Below are positions 1-7,733 of a stretch of DNA of 64,000 nt, piece after piece. The notes beneath the pieces were generated by a model. That model was not told the DNA's origin and made no database searches. It worked only from the letters and a program-made list of their open reading frames with translations. Position numbers and translations under genes: made by a program. This DNA is from CALMEC01 sp963706315 (GTDB lineage: Bacteria > Actinomycetota > Thermoleophilia > Miltoncostaeales > Miltoncostaeaceae). The first letter of the stretch is position 1. Each line of letters opens with the position of its first letter. The DNA lies in contig CAVPMA010000005.1 of the NCBI GenBank assembly GCA_963706315.1, positions 275,767 through 339,766 of the forward strand. Direction: 5' to 3'.

Positions 1-129
1 CATGCGAGCCTGGGGCTCGGACCGGCCGACGCGATCGTGGGATTCGTCTATGTCGGCCTTGCCGATGTCGTTCCGCCGCCGCGTCGGCGTCGCCCCGTCG
101 GGGACGTCGTCGAGTGGCGCGACGCGTGA
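1..129 (+). CDS. Nitroreductase family protein, C-terminal end (partial)
   Basis: Frame 1 is open from the window edge to a TGA at 127-129 and encodes 42 residues. They contain the motif ADAIVGFVYVGLADVVPP, which resembles the last strand and arm of FMN-dependent nitroreductases of the YdjA type, where a G-F-x-Y-x-G segment lies close to the C-terminus. Such enzymes reduce nitro or quinone substrates with NAD(P)H. The FMN-binding part lies outside the window, so substrate and start cannot be judged. The following 111 bases hold no gene I can support. Confidence 0.55.
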   Translation, partial: HASLGLGPADAIVGFVYVGLADVVPPPRRRRPVGDVVEWRDA

Positions 130-240
130 GCCGGCTCAGAGCGCCCGGATCGGCGGGCGCGTGCTGACGGGACTCGCAGGGATGACGCTGGCGGCGGTGA
201 TCGTGGAATTCGTCGGCGCCGCCGGTCGCGGCCCGCGCTT

Positions 241-891
241 TTAGTGAAGGCCCTCGATCTTGATCGAGGCCTCACCGCCGTAGCGACGGTTGAGGTTGAT
301 GATGATCGCGGTGGACCCCTCGATGATGAGGGCGTTCGCGAGGATCCCCGCGTCGAGGGCCCGGACGCCCGGCAGCGCCTTCGTGAGCTCCATCACCGTC
401 TCGCGGGTGTCTTTGCCCCGGCCGCAGATGAGCACGTCGGCGTCGATGGTCTCGCGCTTCTGGAGCCGCCCGGCCGGCAGGTTGTTGTACGCCATCGCGA
501 CCTTCGCCTCCGGCGCGAGCTCCTGGATCCGCTGGGCCATCGAGCCGCCCGGCAGGTTCGTGATCGCGGTCGCGCCGTTCTTGCCGAACTCGAGCGCGTT
601 GATGACCGAGATCACCACCTTGCCCGCCAGCGCATCGGCCATCGGCGGGATGGTCGACTCGACGCCCTCCCACGGGATCGACACGATCGCGATCTCGGCT
701 GCCTCAGCCGCGGCGACGTTCTCCATCGGCACGAAGTTGCCCTCGGGCAGGTCCGCCCGCAGGGTGTCGGCCGCCTGGTCCGCCCGCTCCTGGCTGCGCG
801 ACCCGACGATGATCTCGTGGCCCGCAGCGGCGAAGTTGACGGCGAGGCCGCGGCCCAGGTCGCCGGTGCCGCCGAAGATGGCGATCTTCAA
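241..891 (-). CDS. npdG: NADPH-dependent F420 reductase
   Basis: A 216-residue protein that transfers hydride between NADPH and coenzyme F420 in the cytoplasm. It opens with a Rossmann nucleotide-binding loop (MKIAIFGGTGDLGRGLA, residues 1-17), followed by a GSRS segment typical for binding the 2-prime phosphate of NADP. The C-terminal half (AYNNLPAGRL, then a helical core ending near RYGGEASI) fits the NpdG family in length and order. The start is TTG at 889-891, with a GGGAG ribosome site about 8 nt upstream. It lies downstream of folD on the same strand but 214 bp away, so it may have its own promoter. Its presence implies that the host makes F420. Confidence 0.88.
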   Translation of the reverse strand: MKIAIFGGTGDLGRGLAVNFAAAGHEIIVGSRSQERADQAADTLRADLPEGNFVPMENVAAAEAAEIAIVSIPWEGVESTIPPMADALAGKVVISVINALEFGKNGATAITNLPGGSMAQRIQELAPEAKVAMAYNNLPAGRLQKRETIDADVLICGRGKDTRETVMELTKALPGVRALDAGILANALIIEGSTAIIINLNRRYGGEASIKIEGLH

Positions 892-976
892 TGTTCAGAC
901 TCCCTCTCGTGGGTCTTCTCGTGGCGTTGGCCGGAAACTGGTGAGATGAAAAGCCCGCCGGACGAGGACGCAGGGA

Positions 977-1001
977 GGGTCCATATCGGGAATATGGACC
1001 C
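977..1001. repeat. Perfect inverted repeat between folD and npdG
   Basis: The arms GGGTCCATAT (977-986) and ATATGGACCC (992-1001) are perfect complements around a 5-base centre. The AT-rich inner part is unusual in this GC-rich DNA. No T-run follows on either strand, so it looks more like a protein-binding site or an mRNA hairpin ahead of npdG than an intrinsic terminator. Between it and the npdG start lie about 85 bases without a gene. Confidence 0.5.
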
Positions 1002-1105
1002 GACTGAGGACGACACCCCAGGGTGCCTCCGTCCTTCGAGAAGCTACCGAATCCGGCGGAGCTTTGCAGCCGCGAGTTTCCGGTCAGTCGTCGTGGGAAG
1101 GCCCG

Positions 1106-1960
1106 CTAGTCCCCCGCGCGCCGGTTGGCGGCCTGGAGGGTGTTGGCGAGGAGAAACGCGATGGTCATGGGTCCCACGCCGCCCGGCACCGGGGTGAGCC
1201 ACCCCGCCACCTCCGCCGCCTCCTCCTGAGCGACATCGCCCCGCAGACCGGCGTCCGTTCGATTGATCCCCACATCCACCACCGCCGCACCCGGCTTGAT
1301 CCAGTCCCCCCGGATCATGTCGGCCCGGCCGACGGCGGCGACAAGGATATCCGCTTCGCGACAGATCGCGGGGAGATCCGTAGTTCGCGAATGCGCGATC
1401 GTGACCGTCGCGTGCTCCGCGAGGAGCAGGAGGGACATCGGCTTGCCGACGATGACGCTGCGCCCGACGACCACGGCGCGCTTGCCCGTCATCTCGATCC
1501 CCGCCTCCTTCAGCAGGTGCATCACGCCGCTGGGGGTGCAGGCCACGAGGGTCGGCTCCCCGCGAAGCAGCCGTCCAAGGCTGACCGCCCCGAACCCGTC
1601 CACGTCCTTGTCCGGGTGGATGCGCGCGGCGATCGCCGGCTCCGAGAGCTGATCCGGGACCGGGAGCTGCACCAGCATTCCGTCGACCTCGTCGTCCGCG
1701 TTGAGCTCGTCGATGAGCGCGTCCAGCTCCGCCTGCGTCGTCTCGGCGGGGAGGGTGATCCGCCGGGAGCGCATGCCGGCCTCCTCCGCGGCCTTGGCCT
1801 TCATCGACTGGTAGATCTCCGACGCCGGGTCGTCCCCGACCTGGATGCCCACGAGACCCGGCGGCCGCCCGTGGCGCTCGGCGAAGGCGCGCGCGCCCTC
1901 CGCGACACGTTCGCGCACACCCAGCGCGGATGCCTTCCCGTCGATGATCGTCGCGCTCAC
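1106..1960 (-). CDS. folD: Bifunctional methylenetetrahydrofolate dehydrogenase / methenyltetrahydrofolate cyclohydrolase
   Basis: A 284-residue cytosolic enzyme that interconverts 5,10-methylene-, 5,10-methenyl- and 10-formyl-tetrahydrofolate using NADP. Family motifs are present in order: the Y-x-x-M-K catalytic segment (IYQSMKAKAAEEAG), VQLPVPDQL, KDVDGFGAVSLG, PSGVMHLL and the nucleotide-binding VVGRSVIVGKPM. Length is normal for FolD. It starts with GTG at 1958-1960 and follows pcrA by only 25 bases, so the two are probably co-transcribed. Clear housekeeping orthologue. Confidence 0.96.
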   Translation of the reverse strand: MSATIIDGKASALGVRERVAEGARAFAERHGRPPGLVGIQVGDDPASEIYQSMKAKAAEEAGMRSRRITLPAETTQAELDALIDELNADDEVDGMLVQLPVPDQLSEPAIAARIHPDKDVDGFGAVSLGRLLRGEPTLVACTPSGVMHLLKEAGIEMTGKRAVVVGRSVIVGKPMSLLLLAEHATVTIAHSRTTDLPAICREADILVAAVGRADMIRGDWIKPGAAVVDVGINRTDAGLRGDVAQEEAAEVAGWLTPVPGGVGPMTIAFLLANTLQAANRRAGD

Positions 1961-1985
1961 TCGGTCGTGCCCCCTTGATGTGTCG

Positions 1986-4112
1986 TCAGCCGGCGGCGAC
2001 CTTGCGCATCGGCGCCGCCCCGGCGATGAGTCGTCGCTCGGACCCGTCGCGCGTGAAGCGCACCAGCACCAGCTCCCCGCCCTGCTCGATCCCCGTCACC
2101 ACACCCTCGCCAAACGTCGCGTGCACCACCTCGTCGCCGGTCGAGAGCCCGGGCACGATATCCGCCGCGTCCGCCCGCGTCGGCTGGGCCGGCACCCCGC
2201 CCCCCTCCAGGCACTGGGGCGGGACCTCGGCCAGGAACCGGCTCGGGATGCGCCAATCCCGGCCGCCGAAGAAGGATCGGCTGCGGGCGTGGGTCAGCGT
2301 GAGGCGGCGACGCGCCCTGGTGATGCCGACGTAGAACAGGCGACGTTCCTCGTCGAGCTGATCCGGCGTCTCGGAGCGCTGGTGCGGGAAGAGCCCCTCC
2401 TCGAGGCCGACGATGACCACACGCTCGAACTCGAGGCCCTTCGCGTTGTGGATCGTCATGAGCGTCACCTTGCCCGAGCCCGTGTCGACGGCGTCCGCGT
2501 CGGCGTAGAGGGCGATCTCCTCCAGGAAGCCCTCGAGCGACGGCTCGTCCGCCCTGCCCTCGTACTCGGCGCCCACGCGCACGAGCTCCTCGAGGTTCTC
2601 GAGCCGCCCCTGCGCCTCGATGGAGTTCTCGGCTGCGAGCGCGGCTCGCAGTCCGGAGCGCTCGAGCACGTCCTCCACGATCCGGTCGACGCCAACCCCG
2701 GCGCGCGCGGCGTTGCGGACGTCGGCGATGAGCGCCGCGAGTACGCCGAACGCCTGACGCTGGCCGTGCTGGAGCCCCTCGACGCGTTCGACGTCGGCGA
2801 GGGCGTCGGTCAGCGGCAGGCCGTTGTCGCCGGCGAAGGCGGCGAGCTTCGCCACCGCTCCGGGGCCGAGGCCGCGCTTGGGAGTGGCCACCATCCGGGT
2901 GAAGCTCACCTCGTCGGACGGGTTGGCGGCGACCCGCAGGTAGGCGAGCAGGTCCTTGACCTCTGCGCGCTCGTAGAACCGGGGACCGCCCACGATCTGG
3001 TACGGGATCGCGGAGCGCACGAGCATGTCCTCGATCGCGCGGCTCTGCGCATTGGTCCGGTAGAAGACCGCGACATCCGACAGCGAGCCGCCGTCGTCGA
3101 CGGTGCGGCTGACCTCGCCGATCACGACCCGCGCCTCCTCGCGCTCGTCCCGGCACTCGACGAGGCTGATCAGCTCGCCGTCGCCGGCGTCCGTCCAGAG
3201 GCTCTTGGGGTGGCGATGGCGGTTGCGCGACACCACCGCGTTCGCCGCGCGCAGGATCGTTCCGGTCGACCGGTAGTTCTGCTCGAGCGCGACGACCGTC
3301 GCGTCGGGGTAGTCACGTTCGAAGTCGAGGATGTTCCCGACGTCGGCGCCCCGCCACGAGTAGATGCCCTGGTCGTCGTCGCCGACCACCATGACGTTCC
3401 GCTGCGGCTCGCCGAGGACCCGGACGAGCCGGTACTGGGCGTGGTTGGTGTCCTGGTACTCGTCGACGAGCACGTGCCGGAAGCGCTGCTGGTAGCGCTC
3501 GCGCACCTCCGCGTCGCCCTCGAGCAGCTGCACCGTCAGCATCAGCAGGTCGTCGAAGTCCATCGCCTGGTTCGCCCGGAGGCGGTCCTGGTACCGGCGG
3601 TAGAGGCGCACCACGATCTCGTCGCCGAACGAGTCGATGTCGAGCTCGTCGGGTCCCTGCAAGCGGTTCTTCGCGTCGGAGATCCTGCCGAGCACGGCAC
3701 GCGGCGGAACCCGCTTCTGGTCGAGGTTCTCGTCCTCGTAGCAGCGCCTCAGCAGCCGCTGCTGGTCGGCGGCGTCGAAGATCGCGAAGCTCCGCTCGTA
3801 ACCCACGGCGGGGCTGTCGCGCCGCAGGATCCGCACGCAGGCGGAGTGGAACGTGGCCGCCCAGATCGCGCGAACCTGCGGACCGACGAGCTGCTCGAGC
3901 CGCTCCCTCATCTCCCCCGCCGCCTTGTTGGTGAAGGTGATCGCGATGATCTCGTGGGGCGACACGCCGCGATCGCCGATCAGGTGCGCGATGCGGTGGG
4001 TGAGCACCCGCGTCTTGCCGCTGCCGGCGCCCGCGAGCACGAGCAGCGGGCCGTCCCCGTGCAGGACGGCGTCGCGTTGCGGCGGGTTGAGCCCGGCGAG
4101 GAGGTCGGCCAC
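1986..4112 (-). CDS. pcrA: ATP-dependent DNA helicase PcrA/UvrD family
   Basis: A 708-residue superfamily 1A helicase that unwinds DNA 3-prime to 5-prime in excision repair and replication-conflict resolution. Visible motifs: Q-motif (NPPQRDAV), Walker A AGAGSGKT at residues 27-34, motif Ia (ITFTNKAA), motif II DEYQDTN, motif III (GDDDQGIYSWRGA), motif IV-V region, and motif VI (VGITRARRRL). The last 45 residues (VVHATFGEGVVTGIE) are the Tudor-like tail known to contact RNA polymerase in PcrA. I chose GTG at 4110-4112 because TACGCT, a good -10 box, lies exactly 6 nt upstream and gives a leaderless mRNA. An alternative GTG at 4142 has a GAGGAGG run 14 nt upstream. Confidence 0.95.
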   Translation of the reverse strand: MADLLAGLNPPQRDAVLHGDGPLLVLAGAGSGKTRVLTHRIAHLIGDRGVSPHEIIAITFTNKAAGEMRERLEQLVGPQVRAIWAATFHSACVRILRRDSPAVGYERSFAIFDAADQQRLLRRCYEDENLDQKRVPPRAVLGRISDAKNRLQGPDELDIDSFGDEIVVRLYRRYQDRLRANQAMDFDDLLMLTVQLLEGDAEVRERYQQRFRHVLVDEYQDTNHAQYRLVRVLGEPQRNVMVVGDDDQGIYSWRGADVGNILDFERDYPDATVVALEQNYRSTGTILRAANAVVSRNRHRHPKSLWTDAGDGELISLVECRDEREEARVVIGEVSRTVDDGGSLSDVAVFYRTNAQSRAIEDMLVRSAIPYQIVGGPRFYERAEVKDLLAYLRVAANPSDEVSFTRMVATPKRGLGPGAVAKLAAFAGDNGLPLTDALADVERVEGLQHGQRQAFGVLAALIADVRNAARAGVGVDRIVEDVLERSGLRAALAAENSIEAQGRLENLEELVRVGAEYEGRADEPSLEGFLEEIALYADADAVDTGSGKVTLMTIHNAKGLEFERVVIVGLEEGLFPHQRSETPDQLDEERRLFYVGITRARRRLTLTHARSRSFFGGRDWRIPSRFLAEVPPQCLEGGGVPAQPTRADAADIVPGLSTGDEVVHATFGEGVVTGIEQGGELVLVRFTRDGSERRLIAGAAPMRKVAAG

Positions 4113-4152
4113 CCAGTGAGCGTAGCGAAGGCGGCCGGACACCCGGCGGAGC

Positions 4153-4198
4153 TTGACCTCCTCTCGGCGGCGGCGTAGGGTCAGCGAACATATGTTCG
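4153..4198 (+). promoter_or_regulatory. Promoter with SOS/LexA-like palindrome
   Basis: TTGACC (4153-4158), a 17-base spacer and TAGGGT (4176-4181) form a near-ideal sigma-70-type promoter reading toward the VOC gene. Directly behind it lies the 14-base perfect palindrome CGAACATATGTTCG (4185-4198), covering the expected transcription start. This matches the Bacillus-type LexA box CGAACRNRYGTTYG and the GAAC-N4-GTTC core of actinobacterial SOS boxes. The site is also 61 bases upstream of the pcrA -10 box on the other strand. LexA binding is inferred; another dimeric repressor could use the same palindrome. Confidence 0.7.
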
Positions 4199-4223
4199 TA
4201 TCGTTCGCACGCCGGAGGCCTCG

Positions 4224-4688
4224 ATGAGCTCGGTCGCACCGATCCCCGACAACTACCCTCGCCTGTCCCCCTACCTGTGCGTCGACGGCGCCGACGCCGC
4301 GATCGCGTTCTACTGCGAGGTCTTCGGCGGCGCCGAGCGCTTCCGACTCGGGGCACCGGACGGCAAGGTCGGGCATGCCGAGATCCAGATCGGCGACTCG
4401 GTGCTGATGCTCTCCGACGAATGGCCCGACATGGGCATCCGGGGGCCCGGGGCGTTCGGCGGCACCGCCGTCACGCTCGGCGTATACGTCGATGACGTCG
4501 ACGCCGTGGTCGCGACGGCGCTCGAGCGGGGCGCGACCACGGTCCGCCCGGTCGAGGACCAGTTCTACGGCGACCGGTCCGGGCAGATCCTCGACCCGTG
4601 GGGCCACAGGTGGAGCATCGCGACGCACATCGAGGACGTGGCGCCCGACGAGATGGCGCGCCGCGCGGCCGCGATGATGGGCGGGTAG
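4224..4688 (+). CDS. VOC superfamily (glyoxalase/PhnB-like) protein
   Basis: A 154-residue protein of the vicinal-oxygen-chelate fold, close to the PhnB/YcdR-like group: the opening RLSPYLCVDGADAAIAFYCEVFG and the second-half DPWGHRWSIATHIEDV are typical. These proteins bind a metal between paired beta-alpha-beta-beta-beta units; the actual substrate is unknown and glyoxalase activity should not be assumed. GGAGG lies 7 nt before the ATG at 4224. The gene is transcribed from a strong promoter with an SOS-like operator, divergently from pcrA, so it may respond to DNA damage. Confidence 0.85.
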   Translation: MSSVAPIPDNYPRLSPYLCVDGADAAIAFYCEVFGGAERFRLGAPDGKVGHAEIQIGDSVLMLSDEWPDMGIRGPGAFGGTAVTLGVYVDDVDAVVATALERGATTVRPVEDQFYGDRSGQILDPWGHRWSIATHIEDVAPDEMARRAAAMMGG

Positions 4689-4702
4689 CCGCCAGGAAGG
4701 CG

Positions 4703-5491
4703 TTAGATCCCGCTGCCGCCGTTCAGGCCGAGGATACCGGCGATCTCCTCCTGCACCGTGGGAAGGCAGTCGCCGTCCTTGCTGCGCTGGCGCGGCTCCC
4801 TGCCCTCACGCAGGTCCGTGATGTCCTGCTCCAGTTCGGTGACGCGGCGCACGAGGCACGCCATCGCCTCGGCCACGGGGTCAGGCAGTCGCGTGTGCTC
4901 GAGCGTGGGATGGTGGAGCGTCTCCGGGTCCACGCGCTGGCCGTCGACGACGACGGCGCGCCCCGGGTTGCCGACGACGGTGGAGTTGGCCGGGACGTCC
5001 TTGATCACGATCGAGCCGGCACCGATCTTGGCGCCCTCGCCGATCTCCACCGAACCGAGGACGCTGGCGCCACTGCCGAGGATCACGCCGTCGCGCACGG
5101 TGGGATGGCGCTTGCCGGTCTCCTTGCCGGTCCCGCCGAGCGTCACGCCCTGGTAGATGGTGACGTCCTCGCCGATCTCGGTGGTCTCGCCGATCACGAC
5201 GCCCATTCCGTGGTCGATGAAGAGCCCCGGGCCGATCTGCGCGCCGGGATGGATCTCGATGCCGGTGATGCTCCGGGAGATCTGACTCACCCATCGCGCC
5301 GGGAGCCGGAGGCCCCGGCCATAGAGCGAATGCGCCAGGCGATGCATCCAGAGCGCGTGGACGCCGGGGTACGACGTCACGACCTCGAGCGTCGACCGAG
5401 CCGCCGGGTCGCGCTCGCGGGCGACGGCCACGTCGCGGCGGAATGTGGCCCCGGCCCGCTGCAGGATGTTGACGCCAGGAAGTCCTATCAC
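4703..5491 (-). CDS. cysE: Serine O-acetyltransferase
   Basis: A 262-residue enzyme that makes O-acetylserine from serine and acetyl-CoA, the first committed step of cysteine synthesis. After a short helical N-terminal part (ERDPAARSTLEVVTSYPGVHALWMHRLAH) comes a left-handed beta-helix of hexapeptide repeats with the signature FIDHGMGVVIGETTEIG and GGTGKETGKRHP. The C-terminal tail after about residue 205 is predicted as a coiled coil (VRRVTELEQDITDLREG), an extension beyond the catalytic fold. The start is GTG at 5489-5491, 7 nt behind AATACT, a plausible leaderless promoter. Its partner cysK lies about 800 bases away on the same strand, separated by an acetyltransferase gene on the other strand. 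Confidence 0.93.
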   Translation of the reverse strand: MIGLPGVNILQRAGATFRRDVAVARERDPAARSTLEVVTSYPGVHALWMHRLAHSLYGRGLRLPARWVSQISRSITGIEIHPGAQIGPGLFIDHGMGVVIGETTEIGEDVTIYQGVTLGGTGKETGKRHPTVRDGVILGSGASVLGSVEIGEGAKIGAGSIVIKDVPANSTVVGNPGRAVVVDGQRVDPETLHHPTLEHTRLPDPVAEAMACLVRRVTELEQDITDLREGREPRQRSKDGDCLPTVQEEIAGILGLNGGSGI

Positions 5492-5540
5492 GCGGGTTAG
5501 TATTGCACCGCCCCATGGAATTGCGCCGAGCGGAGACACG

Positions 5541-6224
5541 TTGAGCAGCACCGGCCCCGTCACCGTCCCAGGCGCATCGTGTCGACCGGGACCGTCGCCG
5601 AGTGCCAAGGCAACGCGCCTGGACGGCCTCACGGCGGAGACACCCGCCGCCGTGGAGGCGCTCCTGGCGGCGGTCGGAGACGCGCCGTACGATTTCGCGT
5701 GCGCGCCGGACGACCCGCTGGCGGGCATCCTCACCGCCGCCGGCTTCGAGCCGTACGCCAGGACCGTCGTCGTCGCGCGTCGGCTCGACGTCTTCCGCAA
5801 GGAGCCTGCGCCGCCGGGCATCACGATCTCGCCCTACAAGAACGAGTGGGCGGAGTCGTTCGCCGCCGCCCAGGAGGCCGCGATGGCGGACTTCTCGTTC
5901 TTCCGCGAGGTCGGTTCGCCGACGGGCTTCGAGACCGCCGAGGGCTGGGGCGCGTTCTTCGCCGCCCGGCAGGGAGACACGATCGTCGGGTTCGCGCAGG
6001 CGGAGCTGCCGTCGGGGTGGATCAACTGGATTGGCGTGGTCCCCGGCGAGCGGCGAAAGGGCATCGGGAAAGCGCTGGTCGGCGAGGTCGCCGTGGCGGT
6101 GCGCGACGCGCTCGGCAGCCACCTGGTCGCCGAGGTCGACGACACGCCGGAGGCCCTCGCGTTCTGGGACAAGCAGGGCTTCACGCAGCGTACCCGCCAG
6201 GTGTCGCTCATCCGCAGAGCCTGA
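5541..6224 (+). CDS. GNAT family N-acetyltransferase
   Basis: A 227-residue protein. The C-terminal 130 residues form a GNAT acetyl-CoA-binding domain with the pyrophosphate loop VVPGERRKGIGKALVGE (motif A) and the ending EALAFWDKQGFTQRTRQ. The N-terminal 90 residues look like a degenerate first GNAT-like unit (EALLAAVGDAPYDFACAPDD). The start is TTG at 5541, with GGAG 6 nt upstream. It is transcribed divergently from cysE with only 49 bases between starts and sits inside the cysteine gene group; whether it acts on a sulfur metabolite is unknown. Confidence 0.8.
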   Translation: MSSTGPVTVPGASCRPGPSPSAKATRLDGLTAETPAAVEALLAAVGDAPYDFACAPDDPLAGILTAAGFEPYARTVVVARRLDVFRKEPAPPGITISPYKNEWAESFAAAQEAAMADFSFFREVGSPTGFETAEGWGAFFAARQGDTIVGFAQAELPSGWINWIGVVPGERRKGIGKALVGEVAVAVRDALGSHLVAEVDDTPEALAFWDKQGFTQRTRQVSLIRRA

Positions 6225-6287
6225 CGGGCGGGAGTCAAGTCGCGGACGGACCGCGCAGGCCGGTCAGAGCGAGCGGGGCCGGCCGGG

Positions 6288-7220
6288 CTACCCCTCGTCG
6301 AACAGGCCGGGAGTGCTGAGGTAGCGCTCGCCGGTGTCGCACAGGAAGGTCACGATGGTCTTCCCCGCGCTCTCGGGACGCCCCGCCACCTGGACCGCCG
6401 CCCACACGTTCGCGCCCGCCGAGATGCCGACCAGGATGCCGAGCTCGCGGGCCAGGCGGCGGGTCATGTCGAACGCCGCGTCCGCGGAACACGTGACGAC
6501 CTCGTCGTATACGTCCGTGTTCAGCACCCCGGGGAGGAACCCGGCGCCGATGCCCTGAATGCGGTGGGGGCCCGGGCTGCCGCCGGAGAGGACGGGCGAG
6601 TCCGCCGGCTCGACGGCGACGCTGCGAAAGCCCGGACGTCGTTCGCGCAGGACCTCGCCGACGCCGGTGATGCTGCCGCCGGTGCCGACGCCCGCGACAA
6701 GCACGTCGACTTCCCCGCCCGTGTCGCGCCAGATCTCGTCGGCCGTCGTGCGCCGGTGGATCTCGGGGTTCGCCGGGTTCTCGAACTGCTGCGGGATGAA
6801 CGCCCCCGGTGTCTCGCCGGCGATCTCCTGGGCCTTGGCGATCGCTCCGCGCATGCCCTCGGCCCCTGGGGTGAGCACGAGCTCCGCCCCGTAGGCGCGC
6901 AGGAGGTTGCGCCGCTCGAGACTCATGGTCTCGGGCATCGTGAGGATGCACCGGTAGCCCTTCGCCGCGGCGACGAACGCCAGCGCGATACCGGTGTTCC
7001 CCGATGTCGGCTCGACGATCACGCTCGACCCCGGGGTGAGGCGGCCGTCGGCCTCCGCGGCCTCGATCATCGCCAGCCCGATGCGGTCCTTGACGCTGCC
7101 CGCAGGGTTGAACGACTCGAGCTTGCCGAGGATCCGGGCGCCCGTCCCCTCGTCGAGACGGCCCAGCCGCACGAGCGGCGTGCGTCCGACGAGATCCGTG
7201 ATCGATTGCGCGATCGACAC
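6288..7220 (-). CDS. cysK: Cysteine synthase A (O-acetylserine sulfhydrylase)
   Basis: A 310-residue PLP enzyme that combines O-acetylserine and sulfide into cysteine. The PLP lysine sits in NPAGSVKDR, the substrate loop in PTSGNTGIALA, the phosphate-binding loop in GVGTGGSITGVGE, and GISAGAN follows near the C-terminus. I place the start at GTG 7218-7220 (VSIAQSITDLVGRTPL), the usual family start, rather than ATG at 7238, because TAGGGT lies 8 nt upstream and gives a leaderless transcript. It is downstream of the Rrf2 regulator gene on the same strand (46-base gap). A CCGGAGC half-site, shared with the Rrf2 promoter, overlaps its promoter spacer (7245-7251). Confidence 0.95.
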   Translation of the reverse strand: MSIAQSITDLVGRTPLVRLGRLDEGTGARILGKLESFNPAGSVKDRIGLAMIEAAEADGRLTPGSSVIVEPTSGNTGIALAFVAAAKGYRCILTMPETMSLERRNLLRAYGAELVLTPGAEGMRGAIAKAQEIAGETPGAFIPQQFENPANPEIHRRTTADEIWRDTGGEVDVLVAGVGTGGSITGVGEVLRERRPGFRSVAVEPADSPVLSGGSPGPHRIQGIGAGFLPGVLNTDVYDEVVTCSADAAFDMTRRLARELGILVGISAGANVWAAVQVAGRPESAGKTIVTFLCDTGERYLSTPGLFDEG

Positions 7221-7266
7221 CGGCGCGGACCCTACCATCGGGCGCCGGAGCGATCCCTGGACCGCA

Positions 7267-7680
7267 CTAGATATGAAACATCAGGGCGCCGTCGTGCCGT
7301 GACTCGCGCTCCACCATGTCGGCGATCGACACCGCGTCGAGCGCCTCGGCGAGGCGGGTCTGAACGTCGTGCCACAGCTCATCGCCGGCGCTGACCACTC
7401 CGTCGGCCGACGGCCGCACGGGGCCGTCGACGCACTCCACGACGTCGAGCACCGTGATCTCGCGCGGCTGGCGCTGGAACATGTACCCGCCCTTCACGCC
7501 GCGCTGGCTCCTCAGGAGCCCGGCCCGGCGGAGCGACGAGAACAGCTGCTCCAGCACGTGGAGGGGGATCCCGCGGCTCTCGGCGATCTCGAGGATGGGG
7601 ATCGGTGACGGCTCGGCACGGCGGGCGAGCTCGGTGAGCGCGCTCACCGCCGAGCGGCTCCTGTCACTGACCGCGATCAC
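7267..7680 (-). CDS. Rrf2 family transcriptional regulator (CymR-like)
   Basis: A 137-residue winged-helix regulator: the helix-turn-helix IPILEIAESRGIPLHVLEQLFSSLRRAGLLRSQRGVKGGY at about residues 26-66 is diagnostic for Rrf2. The protein has a single cysteine (VVECVDG), so it lacks the three cysteines that hold the IscR/NsrR iron-sulfur cluster. That, and its place directly upstream of cysK, argue for a CymR-type cysteine regulator, known in Firmicutes to bind CysK as a co-repressor sensing O-acetylserine. Regulatory role is inferred. The start is GTG at 7678-7680 with an AGG-rich leader. Confidence 0.85.
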   Translation of the reverse strand: MIAVSDRSRSAVSALTELARRAEPSPIPILEIAESRGIPLHVLEQLFSSLRRAGLLRSQRGVKGGYMFQRQPREITVLDVVECVDGPVRPSADGVVSAGDELWHDVQTRLAEALDAVSIADMVERESRHDGALMFHI

Positions 7681-7703
7681 GTCGCACCTGAATCCTCAGA
7701 AGT

Positions 7704-7725
7704 CCGGAGCATTTCCGGGAGTTTA
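7704..7725 (-). promoter_or_regulatory. Promoter and putative autoregulatory operator of the Rrf2 gene
   Basis: On the minus strand TAAACT (7725-7720) is a -10 box; immediately downstream lies the inverted repeat CCGGA-N5-TCCGG (7704-7718), covering the likely transcription start. CCGGAGCAT occurs twice (7704-7712 and 7726-7734), flanking the -10. Such placement suits repression of the gene by its own product; binding is inferred. Confidence 0.45.
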
Positions 7726-7733
7726 CCGGAGCA

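Noticed and set aside
2..244. 80-codon frame overlapping the nitroreductase end
   Set aside because: The other frame matches nitroreductase; this frame has only one hydrophobic stretch and no promoter or ribosome site.
1845..4178. Long plus-strand open frame of 777 codons across pcrA
   Set aside because: It is antisense to a complete PcrA with all helicase motifs; its product is low-complexity Arg/Val/Asp-rich, typical of GC-rich shadows.
7267..7680. Reading the Rrf2 protein as IscR
   Set aside because: Only one cysteine is present; the cluster ligands are missing and no isc/suf genes are nearby.
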